This document shows positions 1 through 7,965 of a stretch of 23,618 bases of DNA, piece after piece. Numbering within the stretch: the first letter of the stretch is position 1; each line of letters begins with the position of its first letter. The stretch covers positions 1-23,618 of the forward strand of contig CAJWTF010000048.1 of assembly GCA_913046825.1 (NCBI GenBank), written 5' to 3'. This DNA is from an uncultured Rickettsiales bacterium. Its GTDB lineage: Bacteria > Pseudomonadota > Alphaproteobacteria > UBA8366. The position numbers and the translations under genes were made by a program. The notes below the pieces were generated by a model, which was not told the origin of the DNA, made no database searches, and was given only the letters and a program-made list of their open reading frames with translations.

Positions 1-119
1 TTCTCAGCTTGGAACACGATGGAGCCGTCGGGATTTCGGATTTCGCTATTTGTATGACGAAACTCCATATTCGCATATGGTGACGAATCATTCTTCGTGA
101 AGAGACGCTTAAAGCGCAT
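1..119 (-). CDS. nrdJ: Adenosylcobalamin-dependent (class II) ribonucleotide reductase, N-terminal fragment
   Basis: Only the first 39 codons are in the window; the gene runs off the left edge. The translation opens MRFKRLFTKNDSSPYANMEF and continues with SEIRNPDGS, which I recognise as the N-terminus of alphaproteobacterial B12-dependent NrdJ. The enzyme reduces ribonucleotides to deoxyribonucleotides using adenosylcobalamin and works with or without oxygen. The ATG at 119 is preceded on the minus strand by an excellent Shine-Dalgarno sequence (GGAGGT, about 6 nt spacing). The catalytic and cobalamin-binding parts are not visible, so the call rests on the N-terminal signature and is supported by the NrdR-like boxes upstream. 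Confidence 0.85.
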   Translation of the reverse strand, partial: MRFKRLFTKNDSSPYANMEFRHTNSEIRNPDGSIVFQAE

Positions 120-315
120 TGGGTTACCTCCCCAGACGTGTGGCCACTGTTCCGGCCCCGTAGGAACGTCCCGCCTCTCCAGCAGACATTCCCTTTTAAA
201 ACTTTTTAATCCCCGGTCGCTGCATGACAGCGAGCACCTACCAGCCCGTTAGTAATCGGCCTTTTGCCCCATATCCAGTAGGAATTGAGATGGTAGCCAC
301 AACCTGTTGAGCAAT
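120..315 (-). promoter_or_regulatory. Long structured 5' leader of nrdJ
   Basis: About 195 nt separate the nearest NrdR-like box from the nrdJ start, with no gene on either strand. Read on the minus strand it holds several inverted repeats: CTACCA/TGGTAG (291-296 with 238-243), a 6-bp stem TCGCTG/CAGCGA with a 5-nt loop (217-233), GTTCC/GGAAC (163-167 with 149-153), and TGGG/CCCA (131-134 with 120-123), whose loop and 5' arm contain the ribosome binding site. Next to the second hairpin is the segment TTTTAAAAGGGAAT, which recalls one piece of the cobalamin riboswitch core, but the CCCGCAACTG core and a proper B12 box are missing. I infer a regulatory leader; its class is unknown. Confidence 0.45.
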
Positions 316-362
316 GCAATATATTTTGTGGTAGGGAAGTGATTTTTTATTAGATATTGTGG
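316..362 (-). promoter_or_regulatory. Tandem NrdR-box-like operators upstream of nrdJ
   Basis: Two 16-bp near-palindromes lie at 316-331 (GCAATATATTTTGTGG) and 347-362 (TTATTAGATATTGTGG). Against the NrdR box consensus as I remember it (acaCwATATaTwGtgt) they match at about 12 and 11 of 16 positions. Their starts are exactly 31 bp apart, three helical turns, which is the spacing known for paired NrdR boxes. NrdR is the ATP/dATP-sensing repressor of ribonucleotide reductase genes, and nrdJ is the adjacent target. The left halves are poorer than the right halves. The sites lie in an AT-rich stretch that probably contains the promoter. Confidence 0.65.
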
Positions 363-524
363 TACGAAGTATAATTTAGGTTCGGATCTAAGGATTCGTT
401 TCAAAATGTTCCATAAAACGTGCGCCGCTATAGCCTTACTTGCGTTTGAAGTGTGGATGCTGGACGGCGTTGATCGCTAATGCCATATTGGACTTGATAA
501 TTTAGTGAGGAAGGGCGTTTCCCG
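363..524. other. Divergent intergenic segment between nrdJ control region and the NDUFA12 gene
   Basis: No convincing gene is seen here. It should contain the plus-strand promoter for the NDUFA12 gene, but I could not find a -35/-10 pair good enough to place. An AGGAAGG ribosome binding site lies near 508-514, just before the ATG at 525. Confidence 0.4.
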
Positions 525-884
525 ATGGCGACGGCTATTACGCATGTTTTGACTTGGTTGCGCGGCGAGCAGGTCGGCGTGGATTCTGAAGGCAACAAAT
601 ACTATCACGAGCGGCGCGTTCCGACGGGACGTCGTCGACGGCGTTGGGTTGTCTATGATGGTGTCGAGGAAGCGAGCCGCGTCCCACCTGAATGGCATGG
701 ATGGCTCCACTACACTGTGGATGAGATGCCAAGCGCCGATGGGCCGCCAGCGAAACAGTGGCAACGTGAGCACCTTCCCAATTTGACCGGCACCGATGCG
801 GCCTACCGCCCGCCGGGTCATACTTTGGAAGGCGGCCGCAGATCCTCGGCGACCGGCGATTACGAGCCATGGTCTCCCAACTGA
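525..884 (+). CDS. NADH:ubiquinone oxidoreductase subunit, NDUFA12 (B17.2) family
   Basis: A 119-residue protein with the family signature in order: an N-terminal LTWLRGEQVGVDSEGNKYY, then RRRRRWVVYDG, then VPPEWHGWLHY and a Pro-rich C-terminus ending YEPWSPN. NDUFA12 is an accessory subunit of respiratory complex I, shared by mitochondria and alphaproteobacteria, and sits on the peripheral arm. Length and motif order are typical. The ATG follows an AGGAAGG ribosome binding site. The downstream mlaD paralog begins 13 bp after the stop, so the genes are probably co-transcribed; this neighbourhood (NDUFA12-mlaD-DUF2155) is common in alphaproteobacteria even though the functions are unrelated. 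Confidence 0.92.
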   Translation: MATAITHVLTWLRGEQVGVDSEGNKYYHERRVPTGRRRRRWVVYDGVEEASRVPPEWHGWLHYTVDEMPSADGPPAKQWQREHLPNLTGTDAAYRPPGHTLEGGRRSSATGDYEPWSPN

Positions 885-897
885 GGCGAAATTTTCT

Positions 898-1428
898 GTG
901 ACGCTCGAAATCCGAAATATACTCATCGGATCGTTTGTCGTGGTTGTCGGCGCGTTGTTTTTGGTATTCTCGTCTCGCGGTGGCGTTGAAGCGGGTGCGG
1001 ATGGATATGAACTCCGTGCGATCTTTCAGAGTATTGACGGCGTATCGGTGGGAACCGACGTTCTGCTTGTTGGCATTAAGGTCGGTAAAGTAACTGAACT
1101 GAAACTTGTGCCCGACGGGCATCGAGCCGAGATTGCTATGCGGATTCGCAGCGATATAGAATTACCGACCGACAGTATTGCACTCATCATTAGTGCCGGC
1201 ATGTTGGGCGGCAAATATATCAAGCTGGAGCCTGGCGGTGAGACGGAAGTGTTCGCCGCCGGAGATTATTTCGAGTATGTGCAGGGAGCGGTCATTTTCG
1301 AGGAGTTGCTGGAGAAGATCGTCCTTGATGCAGAGGGGCGACGCCAAAGAGCGAAAAAGGCTAAAGCCGCTGCTTCTGAATCGGAACCGGCAAAGAAGAA
1401 CAATCCCTTCGGGAGCCTGTTGAAATGA
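898..1428 (+). CDS. MCE/MlaD family lipid-transport protein, divergent first copy
   Basis: I place the start at the GTG at 898 (MTLEIRNILIG), which gives 176 residues. The open frame reaches back to an ATG at 796, but that would overlap the NDUFA12 gene by 89 bp and add unrelated residues. One N-terminal membrane helix (residues 6-24, LIGSFVVVVGALFLVF region) anchors a periplasmic MCE domain with IDGVSVGTDVLLVGIKVGKV and AGMLGGKYIKLEPGG. MlaD-type proteins form rings that carry phospholipids between the inner and outer membranes with an ABC transporter. The tail is Lys/Ala-rich (KKAKAAA) and unlike the next gene. It overlaps that gene by 4 bp (ATGA). It appears to be an extra, diverged paralog of the downstream copy; the MlaF/MlaE partners are not in this window. 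Confidence 0.82.
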   Translation: MTLEIRNILIGSFVVVVGALFLVFSSRGGVEAGADGYELRAIFQSIDGVSVGTDVLLVGIKVGKVTELKLVPDGHRAEIAMRIRSDIELPTDSIALIISAGMLGGKYIKLEPGGETEVFAAGDYFEYVQGAVIFEELLEKIVLDAEGRRQRAKKAKAAASESEPAKKNNPFGSLLK

Positions 1429-1883
1429 AGCGAAATGTCATCGAGAGTGTATTGGGCGGCGTCGTGTTGTTAGTTGCGGGCCTATTCCTAGTCTTCGCTT
1501 ATCTCGGCAGCGACATTCGTCCGATCCAAGGCTACGAAGTGACGGCGAAATTCAACGCGATAGATGGATTGACAGTGGGCAGCGACGTTCGACTCGGCGG
1601 CGTGAAAGTCGGTAGTGTCATTGAGCAAACCATCGATACGAAGGATTTCAGAGCGGTTGTGAAACTGGCGATCTTGCCCGAAGTGTCACTGCCCGCCGAC
1701 ACGCTGGCGAGTGTCACGAGCGCCGGCCTACTGGGCAATAAGTACATCAAGCTTGAGCCGGGTGCCGCCAAAGAAAATATCGCCGGTGGTGCCGAGATCA
1801 AACGGACTAAAGATGTGATCTCTATGGAAGAACTCCTTGGTAAGGTGATCTTCCTGGTGACGGACGAATCGCGGGCGCAGTAG
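1425..1883 (+). CDS. mlaD: Outer membrane lipid asymmetry maintenance protein MlaD
   Basis: 152 residues: an N-terminal membrane helix (about 7-26, VLGGVVLLVAGLFLVFAYLG) and one MCE domain with IDGLTVGSDVRLGGVKVGSV and SAGLLGNKYIKLEPG. The end (DVISMEELLGKVIFLVTD) matches the usual alphaproteobacterial MlaD C-terminus, so this is the canonical copy. Its ATG overlaps the stop of the preceding MCE gene (ATGA), pointing to translational coupling and to a tandem duplication. Expected role: inner-membrane-anchored substrate-binding ring of the Mla phospholipid transporter. Confidence 0.88.
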   Translation: MKRNVIESVLGGVVLLVAGLFLVFAYLGSDIRPIQGYEVTAKFNAIDGLTVGSDVRLGGVKVGSVIEQTIDTKDFRAVVKLAILPEVSLPADTLASVTSAGLLGNKYIKLEPGAAKENIAGGAEIKRTKDVISMEELLGKVIFLVTDESRAQ

Positions 1884-1917
1884 AGGTTGGCTCATTTCTA
1901 ACTTCGCTATTCAAAAA

Positions 1918-2310
1918 TTGATTCGGGCAGTTAGTTTCTGCACGACATTGTTGCTATGTCTGATTGCCGTGGAATCTTCGGCGATCGAAGGGAAGGCGGT
2001 AGTCCTACAGGGCCTTGATAAAGTCACCGCACGGGTATCGACAATCGAAGTGGCGATTGGGGACACTGTGCGATTTGGCTCCCTGCAAATCGTGCCGCGC
2101 GCGTGCGGCCGCACGCCACCGGAAGAACCACCCGAATCGACGGTCTATCTCGACATTACCGATCTGCGTCCGGGCGGTGCTCCGTTGGATCTATTCCACG
2201 GATGGATGTTCGCTTCGAGTCCGGCGTTGAATGCGCTGGAACACCCTGTCTACGACGTTTGGGTGTTGGAATGTAAGGTTCTGGTTGGGGACGAAGTCCA
2301 ACAACGGTAG
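1918..2310 (+). CDS. Secreted DUF2155 domain protein
   Basis: 130 residues if started at the TTG at 1918; no ATG or GTG is available upstream in this frame after the last stop. The N-terminus (RAVSFCTTLLLCLIAVESSA) is a good Sec signal peptide. The rest is the DUF2155 domain: STIEVAIGDTVRFGSLQIVPRAC, then DITDLRPGG, LFHGWMFASSPALNALEHPVYDVWVLEC. Two conserved cysteines (in PRACGR and LECKV) could form a disulfide. The family is periplasmic, alphaproteobacterial and uncharacterised. It lies 34 bp downstream of mlaD and ends 19 bp from the convergent aat gene. Confidence 0.85.
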   Translation: MIRAVSFCTTLLLCLIAVESSAIEGKAVVLQGLDKVTARVSTIEVAIGDTVRFGSLQIVPRACGRTPPEEPPESTVYLDITDLRPGGAPLDLFHGWMFASSPALNALEHPVYDVWVLECKVLVGDEVQQR

Positions 2311-2329
2311 TTCCTAAGGCCCGCTTGCT

Positions 2330-2971
2330 CTATTGGGCCAGAATGGCTTCGAGATCGTCGTCCGTATAATCTGTATTGTAGGTTGCGTCGATTTTTAAAG
2401 CCGCTGCTAACAAACCGCGATATTCGCTGCGCGGCACTTCAACGGCACCGAACCGGCTGAGGTGTTTGGTGATGAATTGCGTATCGATAAAGGCGAAGCC
2501 GCCGACGCTAAGACGCGCCGCCAAATGTACGAGGGCGACTTTACTGGCGTCCGTCTCACGGCTGAACATGCTCTCGCCGAAGAACACGCCCTTTAGGGAA
2601 ATACCATATAGCCCGCCCACTAAATCGCCGTCGCGCCAACATTCGACACTGTGGCAGTGGTCTTTGAAATGGAGTGATGTGTAAAGATCGACGATGCGGT
2701 CGTTTATCCAGGTTCGGGGGCGGCCGTCGGTGGCTTCGGCACAGCCTTCGATTACCCCGGAAAAGTGCCGGTTGAAGGTGATATTAAACTGCCCGCTGCG
2801 TATCGTCCGCCGCAACCGTTTCGGCACATGGAATTTCTGCATTGGGATGATGCCGCGCATACGCGGGTCGACCCAAACCAGTTCTGGATCGTCACGGTCT
2901 TCCGCCATCGGAAACACGCCGATACTATAGGCGCGAAGCAACATATCCGGGGTGAGGTCGGGCATCTCCAT
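2330..2971 (-). CDS. aat: Leucyl/phenylalanyl-tRNA-protein transferase
   Basis: 213 residues from the ATG at 2971. A longer reading from 3037 would overlap accC and adds an Arg-rich stretch absent from the family. Aat transfers Leu or Phe from aminoacyl-tRNA to proteins with N-terminal Arg or Lys, tagging them for ClpS/ClpAP degradation. Family motifs: [14 protein letters not shown] near the N-terminus, [33 protein letters not shown] and GESMFS, followed by [16 protein letters not shown]. It is the last gene of the aroQ-accB-accC-aat operon, 17 bp after accC, as is usual in alphaproteobacteria. Confidence 0.93.
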   Translation of the reverse strand: MEMPDLTPDMLLRAYSIGVFPMAEDRDDPELVWVDPRMRGIIPMQKFHVPKRLRRTIRSGQFNITFNRHFSGVIEGCAEATDGRPRTWINDRIVDLYTSLHFKDHCHSVECWRDGDLVGGLYGISLKGVFFGESMFSRETDASKVALVHLAARLSVGGFAFIDTQFITKHLSRFGAVEVPRSEYRGLLAAALKIDATYNTDYTDDDLEAILAQ

Positions 2972-2988
2972 AAGGTTCGATCCGCTTG

Positions 2989-4347
2989 CTATGCGTCGTC
3001 TTCGCTGGAACCGCCGGTCATCCAATTCTCCAACCAATGGATATCGTAATCGCCGTCGAGAAAGCGTGATTCTGAGATCAATTTTTGATGCAATGGAACT
3101 GTAGTTTCAATGCCGCCAATTACATATTCCTCCAAACAGCGGCGCAGGCGGAGCAAACATTCGTTCCGATTCGCGCCGTGAACAATCAACTTCGAGACTA
3201 GGCTATCGTAATGCGGCGGCACCGTGTAGCCTGAATAAAGCGCCGAGTCGACGCGGACACCAAGGCCGCCCGGCGCATGATACTCGGTAATTTTACCGGG
3301 ATTGGGAATAAATGTTTCCGGATTTTCCGCGTTGATTCGGCATTCAATGGAATGGCCCGTCTGCGTTATCTGATCTTGAGTTAAGGACAACGGTGTCCCC
3401 ATCGCGATCTTTAACTGTTCGCGCACCAGATCGACGCCGCAAATCATTTCGCTGATTGGGTGCTCCACCTGTAGGCGCGTGTTCATCTCGATAAAATAGA
3501 ACTCACCGTCCTCGTATAGGAACTCAATGGTTCCGGCGCTCCGATAATTGATCGAGGCGAGCGCCTTGGTGACCGTCGCGCCGATGGCGTCGCGGGCCGT
3601 CTGATCGAGGGCAGGAGAGGGGGCTTCCTCCAATACTTTTTGGTGACGCCGTTGAAGGGAACAATCACGCTCGCCGAAATGCAGAACCTTGCCGAGGCCA
3701 TCGCCCATGACCTGTACCTCGATATGCCGAGGATACTGCAAGTATTTTTCCATATAAAGCGCATCGTTGCCAAAATTCGCCGTGGCTTCCCGGCGGCAAA
3801 TATCGAGCGTTTCTTGCAGCTCCTCAGGCGCCTCAGCGACCTGCATGCCTTTACCGCCGCCGCCGGCAGACGCCTTGACCAGTAACGGATACCCGATATC
3901 GGCCGCGATTCGCGCCGCCTCTTCATCCGATTCGATGCCACCTTCGGGGCCCGGTACCACCGGTATGCCCAGTTTGATGGCAAGGCGTTTGGCTTCAATT
4001 TTATCTCCCATGGAACGAATATGATCGGGTGAAGGGCCGACAAAGGCGAAGCCGTGCTCTTCGACCATTTCTGCGAATTCCGCGTTCTCGGATAGAAATC
4101 CGACGCCCGGATGAATCGCGTCAGCATCCGTGATCGTTGCCGCCGAGAGGATCGCCGCCATGTTGAGGTAACTGTCCTTAGAGGCCGGAGGTCCAATGCA
4201 AACAGATTCGTCAGCGAGGCGCACATGCATGGCGTCGGCATCGGCGGTGGAATGCACGGCCACCGTATGGATACCCATTTCACGGCAGGCACGATGAATA
4301 CGAAGCGCAATTTCGCCCCGGTTGGCGATGAGGACTTTTTCGAACAA
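2989..4347 (-). CDS. accC: Acetyl-CoA carboxylase, biotin carboxylase subunit
   Basis: 452 residues, the usual length. It carboxylates the biotin on AccB using ATP and bicarbonate, the first half-reaction of fatty-acid synthesis. Visible are the N-terminal [15 protein letters not shown], the ATP-grasp Gly-rich loop around 158-168 ([11 protein letters not shown]), K116, [15 protein letters not shown] (223-237), and the catalytic E275 and E287[10 protein letters not shown] (to 297). The start is a TTG; no ATG or GTG lies between it and the accB stop. accC is in the same frame as accB, separated only by the TAG stop and two sense codons, so it is probably translated by reinitiation. Confidence 0.96.
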   Translation of the reverse strand: MFEKVLIANRGEIALRIHRACREMGIHTVAVHSTADADAMHVRLADESVCIGPPASKDSYLNMAAILSAATITDADAIHPGVGFLSENAEFAEMVEEHGFAFVGPSPDHIRSMGDKIEAKRLAIKLGIPVVPGPEGGIESDEEAARIAADIGYPLLVKASAGGGGKGMQVAEAPEELQETLDICRREATANFGNDALYMEKYLQYPRHIEVQVMGDGLGKVLHFGERDCSLQRRHQKVLEEAPSPALDQTARDAIGATVTKALASINYRSAGTIEFLYEDGEFYFIEMNTRLQVEHPISEMICGVDLVREQLKIAMGTPLSLTQDQITQTGHSIECRINAENPETFIPNPGKITEYHAPGGLGVRVDSALYSGYTVPPHYDSLVSKLIVHGANRNECLLRLRRCLEEYVIGGIETTVPLHQKLISESRFLDGDYDIHWLENWMTGGSSEDDA

Positions 4348-4353
4348 AGGGCG

Positions 4354-4785
4354 CTACGCCAAGACGACCAGAGGATCGCCGAATTCGACCGGCTGGGCAT
4401 CGTCGACCATGACCGCCTTCACGGTACCGGATCGTGGTGCCTGGATAGGATTCATGACCTTCATAGCCTCGATGATCAGCAGTATGTCACCTTGTTTGAC
4501 TGTGTCCCCCGGTTGCACGAATGGCGGGTCGCCCGGTTGCCCCGAGAGATAGACCGTGCCGACCATCGGCGATGTTACCGCGTCGGGGATGAGCCCTGGT
4601 GCGGTTTCAGAGGTGGGGGTGGCGGTGGCAACAGGCGCAGCTGTGGCGACTTGGGCAACGGCGCTACCCTTGGCGATGCGCACGCCCTGGCCGTTGTCGT
4701 TGATTTCAATTTCGGTGAGGCCGGTCTCCTCGAGGATTGCGGCCAATTCGCGGATGAGATCGCTATCCACTTTCAATTTGGTCAT
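4354..4785 (-). CDS. accB: Acetyl-CoA carboxylase, biotin carboxyl carrier protein
   Basis: 143 residues. An N-terminal segment (1-40, LIRELAAILEETGLTEIEI) is followed by an Ala/Pro/Thr-rich linker (about 41-68) and the biotinyl domain. The biotinylation motif is EAMKVMN with the acceptor Lys at residue 109. The carrier moves carboxybiotin between AccC and the AccA/AccD carboxyltransferase. It starts 5 bp after the aroQ stop and ends 6 bp before accC, so the three are co-transcribed. Confidence 0.96.
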   Translation of the reverse strand: MTKLKVDSDLIRELAAILEETGLTEIEINDNGQGVRIAKGSAVAQVATAAPVATATPTSETAPGLIPDAVTSPMVGTVYLSGQPGDPPFVQPGDTVKQGDILLIIEAMKVMNPIQAPRSGTVKAVMVDDAQPVEFGDPLVVLA

Positions 4786-4790
4786 TCCGA

Positions 4791-5258
4791 TCAGTTGCCA
4801 TTCTTCGCGCGTAATTTACCAATGGCGTCCAACGCAAGCAGATAGCCGACGCTACCGAGTCCACAGATCACGCCGGTTGCCACTGGCGATACATAGGAAT
4901 GATGCCGGAAGGAGTCGCGCGCGTAAATATTTGAAAGGTGAACTTCGATGATCGGAGCATCTATAAGGCTTAATGCATCCAATAAAACGACCGACGTGTG
5001 GGTATAGGCAGCGGCGTTGATCACTAGACCGCCGACCTGTTTTCGCGCCTCTTGTATCCAAGTGACGAGTTCGCCTTCGACATTGGACTGGCGGAAATCG
5101 ATCTTAAGACCGAGCTCGCCGCCACGCGTGCGGCACGCTGCCTCAATGTCCGCCAGCGTTTCGCTGCCATAGATTTCTGGCTGGCGGACGCCAAGCATGT
5201 TGAGGTTCGGTCCGTTGAGAACCAGTATGGTGGATGATTCGGACACACCAAATTCCAA
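4791..5258 (-). CDS. aroQ: Type II 3-dehydroquinate dehydratase
   Basis: Third step of the shikimate pathway (3-dehydroquinate to 3-dehydroshikimate). 155 residues from a TTG at 5258; a GTG at 5246 (giving 151 residues) is an equally possible start, as the family core only begins at [11 protein letters not shown]. Catalytic residues are present: R25 and Y30 in the flexible loop ([10 protein letters not shown]), N81 and H87 in NAAAYTHTS, and H107 in EVHLSN. NVEGELV (59-65) is also conserved. It is the first gene of the operon leading into accB-accC-aat and is divergent from the S9 peptidase; the 101-bp gap should hold both promoters, which I could not place. Confidence 0.95.
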   Translation of the reverse strand: MEFGVSESSTILVLNGPNLNMLGVRQPEIYGSETLADIEAACRTRGGELGLKIDFRQSNVEGELVTWIQEARKQVGGLVINAAAYTHTSVVLLDALSLIDAPIIEVHLSNIYARDSFRHHSYVSPVATGVICGLGSVGYLLALDAIGKLRAKNGN

Positions 5259-5359
5259 TGGGCTAGTTTCAAACAGAGTAACCGCTTTACCCCAGTAGAC
5301 AGTGCAGATGCAATGCCATACTCGCGCAAGGCTGTATTTGTAGATCGCGGAAAGGAAGA

Positions 5360-7288
5360 ATGATGCAGGAACCCACTACCGCTCCATATGGCTCTTGGCG
5401 CTCCCCGATCACCGCCGAGGAGATCGTGCAAGGCAGTGTCCGACTGGGACAGATTGTGGTCGACAACGGGAATGTTTATTGGAGCGAGTTAAGGCCAAGC
5501 GAAGGTGGGCGCTCAACAATCGTGCGCCGCCGCCCGGACGAGACCGTCGAGGAAGTTCTGCCCTCGGGGTTTAGCGTACGCACGAAAGTGCACGAGTATG
5601 GCGGCGCCGCTTTTTGGGTCGACTCGGGGGAAGTTTGGTTTTGCAACGATATTGATCAACGGATTTACACCGTTGGTGAGAATGGAAAGCCAGAGCCTCT
5701 TACCCCCGAAGGGCCATACCGTTATGCCGATTTAGTAGTCGAACGTGGGCGCGAGCGGCTCATTTGCGTGCGGGAGGATCACTCGGGATCGGGGGAGCCG
5801 GAGAACACTCTAGTGGCTATCGGTTTTGACGGTGCGGTAACGGTGCTCGCTTCGGGCGCTGATTTTTACGCGGCACCACGGCTTTCTGCTAATGGTGAGG
5901 ATATCGCATGGGTGCAGTGGCATCACCCGAATATGCCGTGGGATGCGACGGAATTGATGCTGTCGGGCATAGATGAGGTTGGAAGTTTGACCAGAGCCGT
6001 GTGTGTGACCGGCGAGGACGAGGCGGTATTCCAGCCAGAATTCGGACCCGACGGCAGTCTCTTTTATGTTTCCGACCGCAGCGGATGGTGGAACCTATAC
6101 CGCTTGGGGCCCGAGGGTGATGCCTGTGTCTATGCGGTCGACGCGGAATTTGGCCTACCCCATTGGGTTTTTGGCATGCGGACCTATGATTTCAGTGCGT
6201 CTGATCGCATCGTTGTTGCGTTCCAACTCGACGGTATTTCAAAATTGGCGGAGATCGATCTGTCCAATGATGCGGTTCGAACGATTCCGGTTCCACATAT
6301 CGATATCGGTGGCCTTCGAGCCCGGGACGGACATGTGTTCTATATCGGGGGGGCGATGCGTGCGCCTTCCGCAGTCGTAAAGGTTAACCTCGAGCTTGGA
6401 TCCGTTGCCACGATCCGGCGGTCGCAAGAAACCGTGATAGATGCGGGTGTCGTGTCAATTGCGCAACCTGTCGTCTTCAAGACCACCGATGACGAGGTGG
6501 CGCATGGGTTCTACTATCCGCCGATGAACGAAGGCTTTTGTCCTGTCGGCGATGAATTGCCGCCGCTGATTGTCAAAAGTCATGGAGGGCCGACCGGGCT
6601 GACCGGTTGTTCCTATGAGGCGAAGATACAGTACTGGACCAGCCGCGGCTTCGCCGTATTGGATGTGAACTATCGCGGCAGTACTGGGTTTGGGCGGCGT
6701 TATCGCAGATTGCTCGATGGGAAATGGGGCGTTGCTGATATGGAGGATTGCATTGCGGGTGCGCGCATGCTCGTCGAACAAAACCTCGTGGACGGTGAAC
6801 GCATGGCCATTACAGGGGGGAGCGCCGGAGGTTATACGACGCTATGTGCGCTCACCTTTGCAGATGACTTCAAGGCCGGTGCGAGTCATTACGGTATCGG
6901 CGACCTGGAAGCCTTGGCCCGTGAGACCCATAAGTTCGAATCGCGCTATCTTGACCGATTGGTGGGCTCCTGGCCGCAAGACCAAGCGCTTTACGCAGAG
7001 CGCTCGCCGATCCATCACACGAATAGGCTCTCGTGCCCGTTGATCTTTTTTCAGGGCTTAGACGATAAGGTTGTCCCGCCCAATCAAGCCGAAGCCATGG
7101 TTGAGGTGCTACGAGAGAAAGGCATACCGGTAGCCTATGTTCCCTTCGAAGGCGAAGGGCACGGGTTTCGTCAGGCGGAGAATATCCGCCGTGCCTTGGA
7201 GGGGGAACTCTCGTTTTACGGCCAAGTGTTCGGTTTCGACCCGGCGGACGAGATTAAACCGGTTAAGATCGAAAATTTAAACCGCTGA
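5360..7288 (+). CDS. S9 family prolyl-oligopeptidase-type peptidase
   Basis: 642 residues with an N-terminal beta-propeller (about 30-360; blades visible as [14 protein letters not shown]) and a C-terminal alpha/beta hydrolase domain (about 370-625). The catalytic triad is in place: S488 in GGSAGGY, D569 in [11 protein letters not shown] and H601 in GEGHGF. HGGPTG (409-414) would supply the oxyanion hole. Such enzymes cleave short peptides or acyl-peptides, with access gated by the propeller. No signal peptide is seen, so it is probably cytoplasmic. The start is the ATG at 5360 or the adjacent one at 5363, after AAAGGAAG. Its 3' end overlaps the convergent HAD pseudogene by 12 bp. Confidence 0.93.
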   Translation: MMQEPTTAPYGSWRSPITAEEIVQGSVRLGQIVVDNGNVYWSELRPSEGGRSTIVRRRPDETVEEVLPSGFSVRTKVHEYGGAAFWVDSGEVWFCNDIDQRIYTVGENGKPEPLTPEGPYRYADLVVERGRERLICVREDHSGSGEPENTLVAIGFDGAVTVLASGADFYAAPRLSANGEDIAWVQWHHPNMPWDATELMLSGIDEVGSLTRAVCVTGEDEAVFQPEFGPDGSLFYVSDRSGWWNLYRLGPEGDACVYAVDAEFGLPHWVFGMRTYDFSASDRIVVAFQLDGISKLAEIDLSNDAVRTIPVPHIDIGGLRARDGHVFYIGGAMRAPSAVVKVNLELGSVATIRRSQETVIDAGVVSIAQPVVFKTTDDEVAHGFYYPPMNEGFCPVGDELPPLIVKSHGGPTGLTGCSYEAKIQYWTSRGFAVLDVNYRGSTGFGRRYRRLLDGKWGVADMEDCIAGARMLVEQNLVDGERMAITGGSAGGYTTLCALTFADDFKAGASHYGIGDLEALARETHKFESRYLDRLVGSWPQDQALYAERSPIHHTNRLSCPLIFFQGLDDKVVPPNQAEAMVEVLREKGIPVAYVPFEGEGHGFRQAENIRRALEGELSFYGQVFGFDPADEIKPVKIENLNR

Positions 7289-7926
7289 CAAGCGCTCACT
7301 CGAGGTGGTGAGGATGTGATCATCGGGAAGGCTGTCGTACTCTATTTGAACGGCACGGAAGTCCTTGATCCATTCCTGTGGTTCCGGCGGAGCGGCCTTC
7401 AGGGCGGCAGTACTGGCGATGGTGCGGCATCCGGCGCGTTGACCGGCGTCGGGGTCGCTTGGCGAATCTTCAAAGACAATTGACGCGGTGGCGGATTTAC
7501 CAAGCTTTTCAGCCGCCAATTGGAATCCATCGGGATTTGGTTTTCCGCGTTTGACGTCTTCGGCCGCGATCAACACTGGCGCTTCGGGTAGGCCGGCAAT
7601 CTGCATTCGTTGGGTTGCGAGGGTAGCCGCCCGAGTAGTTCGACGGAGCCGGGAATGGCGTAAATACCCTCTAGCTGTTCTCGCTCTTCAGCGATTAGTG
7701 TCGCGGTTTCACAGTCGATATCGGCACCAGTAGGCACTAAGTTTTTTACCGAATCGGTAATGCGCACGCCGTGTATTGCGTGCAAAACCATATCACTCGA
7801 AAAAGCGTGCCTATCTGCCCATCGGCTCTAGACATGCTCGACCGCATGGGTGGGATCGACAAGGGGGCCATCCATATCAAACAGAATGGTTTGGGCTCGA
7901 ATATCTGTACCGACGAGTATTTTCAT
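7277..7926 (-). pseudogene. Decayed HAD-superfamily phosphatase (sugar/glycerol phosphatase type)
   Basis: Pieces of one HAD phosphatase lie in two frames. From the ATG at 7926 the translation gives HAD motif I as ILFDMDGPLVD (Pro where the family has Thr), then a TAG stop at 7828-7830. The same frame continues through RWADRH, VLHAIHGVRITDSVKNL and IPGSVELLGRLP. The reading then jumps to another frame, resuming as LATQRMQIAGLPEAPVLIAA, EDVKRGKPNPDGF and IVFEDSPSD (motif IV). The segment expected between RLP and LATQRM, with motif II (the Thr/Ser after WAVVTS), is missing, so a deletion also shifted the frame. Nonsense codon, deletion and motif I substitution together argue for a real pseudogene rather than a sequencing error. 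Confidence 0.85.
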
Positions 7927-7944
7927 AGCTGGTGGCAGCGTCTA

Positions 7945-7965
7945 GGTGCGAGCCTAGTTCGCACC
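7945..7965 (-). terminator. Hairpin at the stop codon of the SPOR lipoprotein gene
   Basis: A perfect 7-bp inverted repeat (GGTGCGA / TCGCACC) with a 7-nt loop that contains the TAG stop of the upstream gene on the minus strand. No U-run follows, so it may protect or process the 3' end rather than terminate on its own. Function is inferred from position only. Confidence 0.3.

Noticed and set aside
120..300. Canonical cobalamin riboswitch in front of nrdJ
   Set aside because: Only an AAAAGGGAAT-like piece and a nearby hairpin are present; the CCCGCAACTG core and a good B12 box are missing in the right order on the minus strand.
477..1122. Two minus-strand open frames (149 and 194 codons)
   Set aside because: They are antisense to the well-supported NDUFA12 and first MCE genes, have Arg/His/Ser-rich shadow composition and no family motifs.
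2318..2339. Bidirectional terminator between the DUF2155 gene and aat
   Set aside because: Only a 5-bp GGCCC/GGGCC stem with a 12-nt loop and no U-run; too weak to annotate.
3483..4400. 305-codon minus-strand open frame inside accC
   Set aside because: Out-of-frame shadow of accC with low-quality Ser/Arg-rich translation.
4111..4951. Plus-strand open frames of 244 and 131 codons across accC/accB
   Set aside because: Antisense to conserved accC and accB; no recognisable domain.
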